Positions 1 through 5,842 of a stretch of 5,842 nucleotides of DNA are shown one piece after another (the stretch's first letter is position 1; each line of letters starts with the position of its first letter). The stretch is taken from NCBI GenBank assembly GCA_002701965.1, contig NZXM01000080.1, positions 441 to 6,282 of the forward strand. The letters are read 5' to 3'. The notes beneath the pieces were generated by a model. That model had not been told where the DNA came from, searched no databases, and worked only from the letters and a program-made list of their open reading frames with translations. This DNA is from Methanobacteriota archaeon. GTDB taxonomy: Archaea; Thermoplasmatota; Poseidoniia; Poseidoniales; Thalassarchaeaceae. The position numbers were made by a program, and so were the translations under genes.

Positions 1-64
1 CACCCACTCCATGCGGACCCCTCGCCTGCGTTGCCCTCAAACCCTTTGCCAACCTCCCCTCATC
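1..64. other. Pyrimidine-rich leader upstream of moeA
   Basis: This 64-nt edge segment is rich in C and T on the + strand and has no recognisable promoter, SD or hairpin. All three + frames are open through it, so the tail of an upstream gene cannot be excluded. Nothing in the translations is recognisable. Confidence 0.4.
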
Positions 65-1204
65 ATGGAGAAATTCGTCAGCATCGAGCGCGCCATCGAA
101 ATCGCTCGCCAGACCCCTCCCCAATCAAGTATTGAGACCATTCCAATTCAAGAGAGCCTAGGACGGATTTTGGCTGAAGACATATCCTCAAAAGTTGACG
201 ACCCGGCTTTTGATAATTCAGCCATGGATGGATGGGCTGTACGTAGCCAAGACAAGACACGAATCGAAATCGGACAAACCAGCGCGGGCGAAGCACCGAC
301 AAAAATCGGCCCAGGAGAAGCAATTAGAATCATGACAGGGGCACCAATTCCTGACGGTGCAGACGCGATCGTGATGATTGAAGATGGTCTCCAAGGAGAA
401 GCCAGGCCCCACTTTATTCGTCGCCAAGGAGAAAATCTCCGGGCCGGCAAAGTTGCGTTATCTAAAGGACAACAAATGACACCTGCAGCCATTTCTCTCG
501 CAGCAACAATGGGACACCACACTATTCCTGTTCGCACGAAATTACGAGTCGCAGTCATTAGTACGGGTGATGAATTGGTTCAACCCGGACTCGAACTAAG
601 TGCGGGCCAGATATACGAATCAAATTCGTATGGTCTGTGTGCTTTGTTGGAGAAAATAGGTTGCGAACCCATCCTCTATGACGTCGTACAGGACTCTCTA
701 GACGGCCTCCGAAAAACCCTCGATTCATGCGATTGTGATTTGATTATCACCAGTGGCGGCGTCAGCATGGGCGATCGTGACTTCGTCCGCAAACTCATGG
801 AAGAGGAGGGACAAATCCACTTCTGGAAAGTTGCGATGCGACCCGGTGGCCCACCTCTATTTGGAACATGGAATGGCACCCCATTATTCGGGCTTCCTGG
901 CAACCCTGTAAGCAGTCACTTGGTATTCCAATTGGTCGTAGCGCCCTGGATTGCACCAGAGATACAACTGTTCAAAACCATCCAAGTGAAAATGCTAGAC
1001 GCAGTCAACGGCGCACCGAACAAAGTCTGTTTTCGCCGAATCAAAATATCGAACGAAAACGGGATAATGGTTGCTAGAACACACACCCATCAGGGAAGTG
1101 GCAACATCCATTCAATGGTTGCACACAACGGCCTTACAATCCTTCCACCAAATACCAATGCGTCTATTGGAGATCGAATCGAGGCACTATGGTTCAACGA
1201 CTAG
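65..1204 (+). CDS. moeA: Molybdopterin molybdenumtransferase MoeA
   Basis: Cytosolic enzyme of the last step of molybdenum cofactor synthesis: it inserts molybdate into adenylylated molybdopterin (family knowledge). The 379-residue product is slightly shorter than E. coli MoeA (about 411). Visible motifs in order: NSAMDGWAV (51-59), with the conserved Asp at 55; TGAPIPDGAD (91-100); STGDEL (166-171), opening the MoCF-biosynthesis (MogA-like) domain; SGGVSMGDRDF (230-240), the molybdopterin-binding loop; KVAMRPG (255-261); and LPGNPVS (277-283). The C-terminal beta domain (about 300-379) is present, so the gene looks intact. By my alignment from memory, the second lysine of the E. coli KIAIK segment is Arg259 here, which is common in bacterial homologues. 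I chose ATG 65 because family similarity begins at MEKFVSIERA. The frame stays open upstream to ATG 11, but those 18 residues look unlike the family. No SD precedes ATG 65. uvrA starts 10 nt after the stop. Confidence 0.95.
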   Translation: MEKFVSIERAIEIARQTPPQSSIETIPIQESLGRILAEDISSKVDDPAFDNSAMDGWAVRSQDKTRIEIGQTSAGEAPTKIGPGEAIRIMTGAPIPDGADAIVMIEDGLQGEARPHFIRRQGENLRAGKVALSKGQQMTPAAISLAATMGHHTIPVRTKLRVAVISTGDELVQPGLELSAGQIYESNSYGLCALLEKIGCEPILYDVVQDSLDGLRKTLDSCDCDLIITSGGVSMGDRDFVRKLMEEEGQIHFWKVAMRPGGPPLFGTWNGTPLFGLPGNPVSSHLVFQLVVAPWIAPEIQLFKTIQVKMLDAVNGAPNKVCFRRIKISNENGIMVARTHTHQGSGNIHSMVAHNGLTILPPNTNASIGDRIEALWFND

Positions 1205-1214
1205 GTAAGCAACA

Positions 1215-4208
1215 ATGATTCAAGAACAATCGCTACAACGTGATGTCATGCCGAGCGACGACGGTTGGATTATTGTGCGTGGTGCGCGCACACATAATCT
1301 CCAGAATATCGACGTCGAAATACCTCGGGGAAAGTTCGTCGTTGTGTCAGGCGTTTCAGGTTCTGGGAAATCCAGCCTCGCCTTCGATACACTGTACGCG
1401 GAAGGACAGCGAAGATACGTCGAGAGCCTCAGCTCATACGCAAGACAATTCTTAGGGCAAATGAAAAAGCCCGATTGTGATAGTATCGAAGGACTCTCAC
1501 CATCAATTAGTATTGATCAAAAACAGGGGAGTCATAATCCACGCTCGACAGTCGCTACAGTTACCGAGATTATGGATTATCTCCGTTTATTGTGGGCCAG
1601 AATCGGCCAACCCCACTGTCCAGAATGTGGTGTCGAGGTCGCGCGCCGAACAGTACAAGAAATTGTAGACGACATTGTTTGGCATTACGAGGGGCACGGA
1701 ATTTTCGTTTGGTCTCCCGTGATTCGAGACCGCAAAGGAACACATGCAGATCTATGTTCTTCTCTGGCTGAGCAAGGCTATCTCCACGGTCGAATCAATG
1801 GCCGCGATGCAGAATTTGAGAACCCCCCCACCCTGGAGAAAAATCTACGACACAATATCGACGTCAGAATCGATCGAATGAGGCTGAACCGCGCGAATCG
1901 CCAGCGTCTTACCGAATCTGTGGAGTCCGCCCTAAAGCTTGGAGGTGGAGGCCTCGCGATCGAATCCTTTGAGGCCCCAAAATCGGATTTTAATTACACC
2001 GAAGGCTCGAAGGCCATGCATACTGAGAAAGGGACCACTACACCATATTCTGAGGAATTTGCATGCCCTGTCCATGGGGCCTTCTTACCCGAAATGAGTC
2101 CCCGAATCTTCTCATTCAACAACCCTCTCGGCGCCTGCCCAGAGTGCCAAGGCCTGGGTATTCAACGCCGATTCAGCCACGACCTTTGCATCGACGAATC
2201 CGCAACAGTTGACGAAGGCTGTGTCTATCCTTTCCGAAAGTCGATGATGTCGGGTTGGTATAAGTCATTGATGCGGCAAACCTTCGAGCACTACGGTTTG
2301 GATATACACACACCGATTAGAGAACTCGATGAAGATGCCAGAGACATCCTCCTTTGGGGCAGTGGGTCTACCTCAATCCAATATGAATTCACCAGCAAAA
2401 AAGGCTCATCATATCAAATGTACAGACCATGGGAAGGGGTCTTTGGTCGGTTGGAGCGCACCTTCACTGAAACTACCAGTGAGAGAACCCGCACGCGAAT
2501 GTTGTCATACATGACCGATGAACCTTGTATTACATGCAATGGCGCCAAATTAAATCCAGCTGTTCGAGGCGTGATTGTTGGGGGCACAAACCTCCCTGCG
2601 TTCAATAGCTCAAGCATCCTTGAAGCCCTGGCCATCACCCAAATATGGGTCAATGGGAAGTTCGATGATGAGTTTTGGAATGAGATTGGTAGACCCACAC
2701 CGGATGTATCGAACATTCGAATGTTGAATGAAAGGGAGCTGTTTATTGGGCGTGAAATCATCAAAGAGATTGGCAATAGATTGCGCTTCTTAGCTTTGGT
2801 AGGCTTGGATTATCTTACATTGGATCGAAGAGCAAACACCCTGTCAGGAGGTGAGAGCCAAAGAATTCGCTTGGCGACCCAAATCGGCACCCGATTGACA
2901 GGAGTAATGTACGTCCTTGACGAACCTAGTATCGGCCTTCACAGCCGCGATAATGACCGACTGCTTACCACACTCCGGGAACTCTGCGACCTGGGCAACA
3001 CACTAATCGTAGTCGAACACGATGAGGCCACACTTCGTCAAGCCGATTGGTTGGTGGATATTGGACCCGGCGCTGGTAAGGCTGGCGGACGAATCGTTGC
3101 AAATGGTTCACTAAAGCAGTTATTGAAGTCAAAAGACAGCATCACCGGTGCTTACTTGTCAGGAAAGAAATCAATTGAAGTTCCCAAACAACGCGTTGAA
3201 CCGACCGAGAAATCGATTCAACTACGCGGAGCCCGATTGAACAATCTACAACACATCGATGTCGAAATCCCAATCGGATGCATGGTTGCAATCACCGGCG
3301 TTTCTGGTAGTGGAAAGAGTAGCCTAGTCACTGGAACACTGGCCCCTGCACTGCAACGAGATTTGAACGGTGCAGATACGGCACCCGGGCCCATGGAGTC
3401 CATTTCCGGTCACGAAGATTTAGACAAAACCATCGTCATTGATCAGGCACCTATTGGACGGACACCACGCTCCAACCCAGCTACATACACAGGTGTATTC
3501 ACTCCTATTCGCGAATTATTCGCCGAGACCCAACTTTCTCGAGAACGCGGATACATGCCAGGGCATTTTTCCTTCAACGTCAAAGGCGGGCGATGCGAAG
3601 CTTGCAAAGGCGGGGGCTCAAACAAACTTGAGATGAATTTCCTTCCGGATGTATGGGTCACCTGCGAGGTCTGCAAAGGCTCCCGATATACACGTGAGAC
3701 ACTGGAGGTCACTTGGAAAGGCAGAACAATCTCTGATGTTCTAGCGATGAGTGTAACAGAAGCAGCCAACTTCTTCGCGAACCAAAGGAAGATCCATCGA
3801 ATTCTGAAAACACTTGAGGATGTCGGACTCGGCTACATTCGGCTTGGCCAACCAGCCACAACACTGTCTGGTGGAGAAGCCCAACGTGTGAAACTAGCCA
3901 CCGAATTACACCGTCCAGCCACCCGCCCTACAGTATACGTTCTCGATGAACCCACTACAGGACTGTCAATGGCAGACGTAGACCAACTGGTCCAGGTCCT
4001 CTTACGTATTCGAGAAAATGGACATACCGTAGTCATCATCGAGCACAACCTCGATGTCGCCAAATGCGCTGATTGGGTCATTGATTTGGGCCCAGAAGGC
4101 GGTGAAGGGGGAGGGCAAATCGTTGCAGTTGGTACCCCAGAGGATGTTGCAAACAACCCTGATAGCTACACAGGCCAATTTCTCGCAACCCACCTAAAAA
4201 CCACTTAA
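1215..4208 (+). CDS. uvrA: UvrABC excinuclease subunit A (UvrA)
   Basis: DNA damage-recognition ATPase of nucleotide excision repair. It dimerises, scans DNA with UvrB and loads UvrB at lesions (family knowledge). The 997-residue protein has both ABC modules intact. Module 1: Walker [10 protein letters not shown] (46-54), signature LSGGE (543-547), Walker B YVLDEP (566-571), switch EH (601-602). Module 2: Walker [10 protein letters not shown] (695-703), signature LSGGE (884-888), Walker B YVLDEP (908-913), EH (943-944). The essential C-terminal zinc finger is complete: C794-x2-C797-x19-C817-x2-C820. Further metal-type pairs are C135/C138, C284/H287 with C308/C311, and C438/C441. Other hallmarks are SYARQFL (74-80) and [16 protein letters not shown] (747-762). 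It is about 55 residues longer than E. coli UvrA (940), mostly from an 11-19-residue N-terminal extension and insertions near 250-280 and 481-510. ATG 1215 fits the tight spacing after moeA; Met12 (1248) is a reasonable alternative. There is only a weak SD-like GGTAAG at 1204-1209. Confidence 0.97.
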   Translation: MIQEQSLQRDVMPSDDGWIIVRGARTHNLQNIDVEIPRGKFVVVSGVSGSGKSSLAFDTLYAEGQRRYVESLSSYARQFLGQMKKPDCDSIEGLSPSISIDQKQGSHNPRSTVATVTEIMDYLRLLWARIGQPHCPECGVEVARRTVQEIVDDIVWHYEGHGIFVWSPVIRDRKGTHADLCSSLAEQGYLHGRINGRDAEFENPPTLEKNLRHNIDVRIDRMRLNRANRQRLTESVESALKLGGGGLAIESFEAPKSDFNYTEGSKAMHTEKGTTTPYSEEFACPVHGAFLPEMSPRIFSFNNPLGACPECQGLGIQRRFSHDLCIDESATVDEGCVYPFRKSMMSGWYKSLMRQTFEHYGLDIHTPIRELDEDARDILLWGSGSTSIQYEFTSKKGSSYQMYRPWEGVFGRLERTFTETTSERTRTRMLSYMTDEPCITCNGAKLNPAVRGVIVGGTNLPAFNSSSILEALAITQIWVNGKFDDEFWNEIGRPTPDVSNIRMLNERELFIGREIIKEIGNRLRFLALVGLDYLTLDRRANTLSGGESQRIRLATQIGTRLTGVMYVLDEPSIGLHSRDNDRLLTTLRELCDLGNTLIVVEHDEATLRQADWLVDIGPGAGKAGGRIVANGSLKQLLKSKDSITGAYLSGKKSIEVPKQRVEPTEKSIQLRGARLNNLQHIDVEIPIGCMVAITGVSGSGKSSLVTGTLAPALQRDLNGADTAPGPMESISGHEDLDKTIVIDQAPIGRTPRSNPATYTGVFTPIRELFAETQLSRERGYMPGHFSFNVKGGRCEACKGGGSNKLEMNFLPDVWVTCEVCKGSRYTRETLEVTWKGRTISDVLAMSVTEAANFFANQRKIHRILKTLEDVGLGYIRLGQPATTLSGGEAQRVKLATELHRPATRPTVYVLDEPTTGLSMADVDQLVQVLLRIRENGHTVVIIEHNLDVAKCADWVIDLGPEGGEGGGQIVAVGTPEDVANNPDSYTGQFLATHLKTT

Positions 4209-4209
4209 T

Positions 4210-4233
4210 CGTCCGCTTTATTCAAGGACGTCC
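4210..4233 (+). repeat. Inverted repeat just after the uvrA stop
   Basis: CGTCC (4210-4214) can pair with GGACG (4226-4230) around an 11-nt loop. The right arm also sits inside a perfect 8-base palindrome, GGACGTCC (4226-4233). No T-tract follows, so it does not look like an intrinsic terminator. It could be a 3'-end RNA structure or a protein-binding site, and the five-base arms could also be chance. Confidence 0.4.
4217..4230 (+). repeat. Intergenic 14-base motif, copy 1
   Basis: The bases TTTATTCAAGGACG match 13 of 14 positions with 5729-5742 in the next gap. This copy starts 8 nt after the uvrA stop codon and ends 28 nt before the decarboxylase ATG. Its role is unknown. It could act at the transcript end of uvrA or in the promoter region of the next gene. 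The TTTATT core is weakly like an archaeal TATA element. Confidence 0.5.
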
Positions 4234-4244
4234 AGTAAAAACCC

Positions 4245-4250
4245 GATAAT
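4245..4250 (+). promoter_or_regulatory. Possible -10-like element before the decarboxylase
   Basis: GATAAT matches the bacterial -10 consensus at 5 of 6 bases and lies 8 nt before ATG 4259, so initiation from it would give a nearly leaderless mRNA. The best -35 candidate, TTCAAG at 4221-4226, matches TTGACA at only 3 of 6 with an 18-nt spacer. The call is weak, and it would not apply if the organism is an archaeon. Confidence 0.2.
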
Positions 4251-4258
4251 GGGCTTCC

Positions 4259-5710
4259 ATGGTAAACTCTCTATCTAACAATGGTCTAAGCGAGGAAGAC
4301 CACCTTCTATTGGAGGGCACTTTCACTCGTATTTTGGATTATTTAGCCAGTAACAGCAACCGTGAGGTACCACTGGCAACCATCCACTCGGCCATAGATC
4401 TCTATACTGAGATGGACCTATCCATCTCTGATGGTGGCGTTGATGTTGAATCACTGTTAAGTGATATTGATGCTTATCTTCAGTATTCTGTAAAAACCAG
4501 CCATCCCCACTTCATGAATCCGTTTTGGGGCGGCCCCCCAGTACCCTCATTGATCGGGGAATTTATTTCCGCATTAACAAACACCTCAATGTACACGTTT
4601 GAGATTGCCCCCGTTGCAACACTGATTGAACAAGAAATGATCCAATTGATGTCTAAATTTGCGGATTACGACAATGGAGAGGGCACATTCACATCCGGAG
4701 GCTCGAATGGCAATCTGATGGGCCTGCTATGCGCCCGTGATCATAAATTCCCAGATGCAAAATTCTCAGGGTTTACTGACACCCCAGTCGCCTTCGTCTC
4801 AGTTGAATCACACTATTCGGTCGAGGTCGCGGCAAATACACTTGGGATGGGGACAGACAATCTGGTTGCTGTTGAAAGCGACGATCAGGGCAGGATGAAT
4901 GTAGCCGACCTCCAAGCGAAAATTTCCGAACAAAAAGCCGCCGGTAAAACACCATTTTGTGTGATTGCTACATCAGGGACCACCGTCAAAGGAGCATTCG
5001 ACCCCCTTCCTGAAATTGCAGATATTTGTGAGCGAGAAGAGATATGGCTCCATGTCGATGCGGCATGGGGTGGAGCCGCACTCCTTTCTCCAACAACACG
5101 GAATTTAGTGCAAGGTATCGAACGAACCCACTCACTCTGTTGGGACCCACACAAGATGATGGGGATGCCAATCAGTTGCTCAGTATTCCTAGTCAACCAA
5201 TCGGGTATACTGAAGGATGTGTGTTCCCATAGCAGCTCTGCACACTATCTCCTCCACAAGAAGAACGCAGAATTCGACATGGGCCGTATGAGCCTACAGT
5301 GCGCCCGTCGAGTAGACGCACTGAAATTATGGCTGACTTGGAGGTCAGTCGGCAATCAAGGATGGGTCGAGAAAATTGAAAATTATATGTCTCTCGCGGC
5401 GTATTTGACAAAAAAGGTCAAGCAAGAACCCACCCTAGAACTCGTTTTGGAACCCGAATTCACAAACGTATGTGTGAGGTATGCTGGACACAACCTTTCA
5501 TCGCAGTCGCAAGACGAAATCACAAATCAAATCAGGACTGAGATGTTTGAACGAGGAAAATTCATGGTCACAAAGGCACTAATCGACCACAGACCCATCT
5601 TGAGGCCGGTGATTGCAAATCCAGCAGTCGATCAGAAATCACTTGACAAATTCATCTCAGAAATTACAACAATTGGTGCCCGAATGGAAGCGGTATTACC
5701 TCAAAAATAA
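4259..5710 (+). CDS. PLP-dependent group II decarboxylase, GAD/CSAD-like
   Basis: Predicted cytosolic pyridoxal-phosphate enzyme decarboxylating an acidic amino acid such as glutamate, aspartate or cysteine sulfinate. The 483-residue product matches the catalytic core of animal GAD65/67 and CSAD along its length. Landmarks: SHPHFMNPFW (81-90); TNTSMYTFEIAP (107-118); TSGGSNGN (145-152), cofactor phosphate region; SHYS with His185 stacking on PLP; ATSGTTVKGAFDP (237-249); HVDAAWGG with Asp267 binding the pyridine nitrogen; WDPHKMMGMP with Lys299 as the Schiff-base lysine; LQCARRVDALKLWL (346-359); and ILRPVIANPA, where Arg449 corresponds to the substrate alpha-carboxylate arginine of GAD. Two features differ from those enzymes. 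The mobile catalytic loop (about 330-338) is three residues shorter and lacks the tyrosine, and the substrate segment reads NPFWGG instead of NQLSTG/NQLFSG. Substrate is therefore unassigned. ATG 4259 is chosen because an in-frame TAA lies at 4247; no SD is seen. Confidence 0.9.
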   Translation: MVNSLSNNGLSEEDHLLLEGTFTRILDYLASNSNREVPLATIHSAIDLYTEMDLSISDGGVDVESLLSDIDAYLQYSVKTSHPHFMNPFWGGPPVPSLIGEFISALTNTSMYTFEIAPVATLIEQEMIQLMSKFADYDNGEGTFTSGGSNGNLMGLLCARDHKFPDAKFSGFTDTPVAFVSVESHYSVEVAANTLGMGTDNLVAVESDDQGRMNVADLQAKISEQKAAGKTPFCVIATSGTTVKGAFDPLPEIADICEREEIWLHVDAAWGGAALLSPTTRNLVQGIERTHSLCWDPHKMMGMPISCSVFLVNQSGILKDVCSHSSSAHYLLHKKNAEFDMGRMSLQCARRVDALKLWLTWRSVGNQGWVEKIENYMSLAAYLTKKVKQEPTLELVLEPEFTNVCVRYAGHNLSSQSQDEITNQIRTEMFERGKFMVTKALIDHRPILRPVIANPAVDQKSLDKFISEITTIGARMEAVLPQK

Positions 5711-5713
5711 GCA

Positions 5714-5748
5714 GAAGACCACCGCCGGTTTGTTCAAGGACGGTCTTC
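5714..5748 (+). repeat. Inverted repeat after the decarboxylase stop
   Basis: GAAGACC (5714-5720) and GGTCTTC (5742-5748) form a perfect 7-bp stem with a 21-nt loop that contains most of the second copy of the shared motif. A competing 6-bp stem, CGGTTT (5726-5731) with AAACCG (5751-5756), overlaps the next hairpin. No T-tract follows. Confidence 0.5.
5729..5742 (+). repeat. Intergenic 14-base motif, copy 2
   Basis: The bases TTTGTTCAAGGACG differ from copy 1 (4217-4230) only by G for A at position 4. This copy starts 18 nt after the decarboxylase stop and ends 35 nt before the next ATG. As in copy 1, its 3' end overlaps the right arm of an inverted repeat, here by only one base. Confidence 0.5.
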
Positions 5749-5754
5749 GAAAAC

Positions 5755-5776
5755 CGCCTCCCCGTAGGGGGAGGCG
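5755..5776 (+). promoter_or_regulatory. GC-rich hairpin abutting the last start codon
   Basis: CGCCTCCCC (5755-5763) pairs perfectly with GGGGAGGCG (5768-5776): nine base pairs, eight of them G-C, closing a GTAG loop. One base separates the stem from ATG 5778. The right arm contains GGAGG (5770-5774), the only good SD-like sequence at any start in this window, although it lies just 3 nt from the ATG. Folding would hide it. No T-tract follows, so a terminator is unlikely. A translation-controlling structure is inference. Confidence 0.55.
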
Positions 5777-5777
5777 T

Positions 5778-5842
5778 ATGGACACAACACCTGTACATCT
5801 AATCGAAGTCACACCACGTGAACTTCCTGGGTTACAAGATAC
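5778..5842 (+). CDS. Start of an unidentified gene (5' part only)
   Basis: An ATG opens a frame that runs off the window after 21 codons. The visible peptide starts MDTTPVHLIEVTPREL and ends PGLQD. The hydrophobic strand-like VHLIEV followed by TPRE resembles the first beta strand of a TIM-barrel enzyme, and loosely the EVGPRDGLQ start of HMG-CoA lyase-like proteins, but the fit is too poor to name it. The frame is open upstream back to the decarboxylase and includes TTG 5730 as an alternative start. I prefer ATG 5778 because the intervening translation is a low-complexity Pro/Arg run. It lies 67 nt after the decarboxylase on the same strand and directly behind the GC hairpin. Confidence 0.5.
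   Translation, partial: MDTTPVHLIEVTPRELPGLQD

Noticed and set aside
11..64. N-terminal extension of MoeA from ATG 11
   Set aside because: The 18 residues are Pro/Cys/Arg rich and unlike MoeA starts, while similarity begins exactly at Met 65.
148..558. 136-residue open frame on the minus strand
   Set aside because: It lies fully inside moeA, its translation has no recognisable domain, and moeA is well supported.
827..847. Lys-to-Arg change in the MoeA active site (KVAMRPG, Arg259) as a defect
   Set aside because: Arg at this place is common in bacterial MoeA proteins as I recall, and all other motifs are intact.
3833..4156. Minus-strand open frames opposite the 3' end of uvrA
   Set aside because: They lie opposite the conserved second ATPase module of UvrA and have low-complexity Ser/Pro translations, so they are shadows.
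65..5710. moeA, uvrA and the decarboxylase as a novel functional system or defence island
   Set aside because: All three are housekeeping or metabolic families with no shared pathway, no mobile-element marks and no defence domains in view.
5755..5777. Rho-independent terminator after the decarboxylase
   Set aside because: The stem is strong but is followed by TATGGACACA rather than a T-tract, and it abuts a start codon.
5778..5842. HMG-CoA lyase-like identity for the last gene
   Set aside because: IEVTPREL only loosely resembles EVGPRDGLQ, with an apparent two-residue insertion and Glu for the catalytic Asp; 21 residues are too few.

Overview
The window carries four genes in a row on the + strand with little space between them: a molybdopterin molybdenumtransferase (moeA, 65-1204), a full-length UvrA excinuclease subunit (uvrA, 1215-4208), a PLP-dependent group II decarboxylase of the glutamate/cysteine-sulfinate type (4259-5710), and the first 21 codons of an unidentified gene (5778 to the window end). 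No rRNA, tRNA, CRISPR array, insertion sequence or origin is visible. No gap exceeds 300 bases.

The organism is a prokaryote of roughly even GC content that I cannot place. UvrA and MoeA are ordinary prokaryotic family members. None of the first three starts has a clear Shine-Dalgarno sequence. That fits lineages that often use leaderless or SD-less starts, including some marine archaea and several bacterial phyla, but it does not choose between them.

Layout: 1-64 is a pyrimidine-rich leader with no supported gene. moeA and uvrA are 10 nt apart and probably co-transcribed. A 50-nt gap (4209-4258) separates uvrA from the decarboxylase, and a 67-nt gap (5711-5777) follows the decarboxylase. 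The two gaps share a near-identical 14-base motif (TTTRTTCAAGGACG), and in both the motif takes part in inverted repeats. The second gap also has a 9-bp perfect GC hairpin ending one base before the ATG of the last gene, burying its only SD-like sequence.

The genes do not form an obvious pathway: MoeA serves molybdenum cofactor synthesis, UvrA nucleotide excision repair, and the decarboxylase amino-acid metabolism. The most unusual points are the paired intergenic motif, the start-codon hairpin, and the decarboxylase. That protein resembles animal GAD/CSAD enzymes closely but has a shortened catalytic loop lacking the expected tyrosine and an altered substrate-pocket segment. I see no clear evidence of a new multi-gene system.
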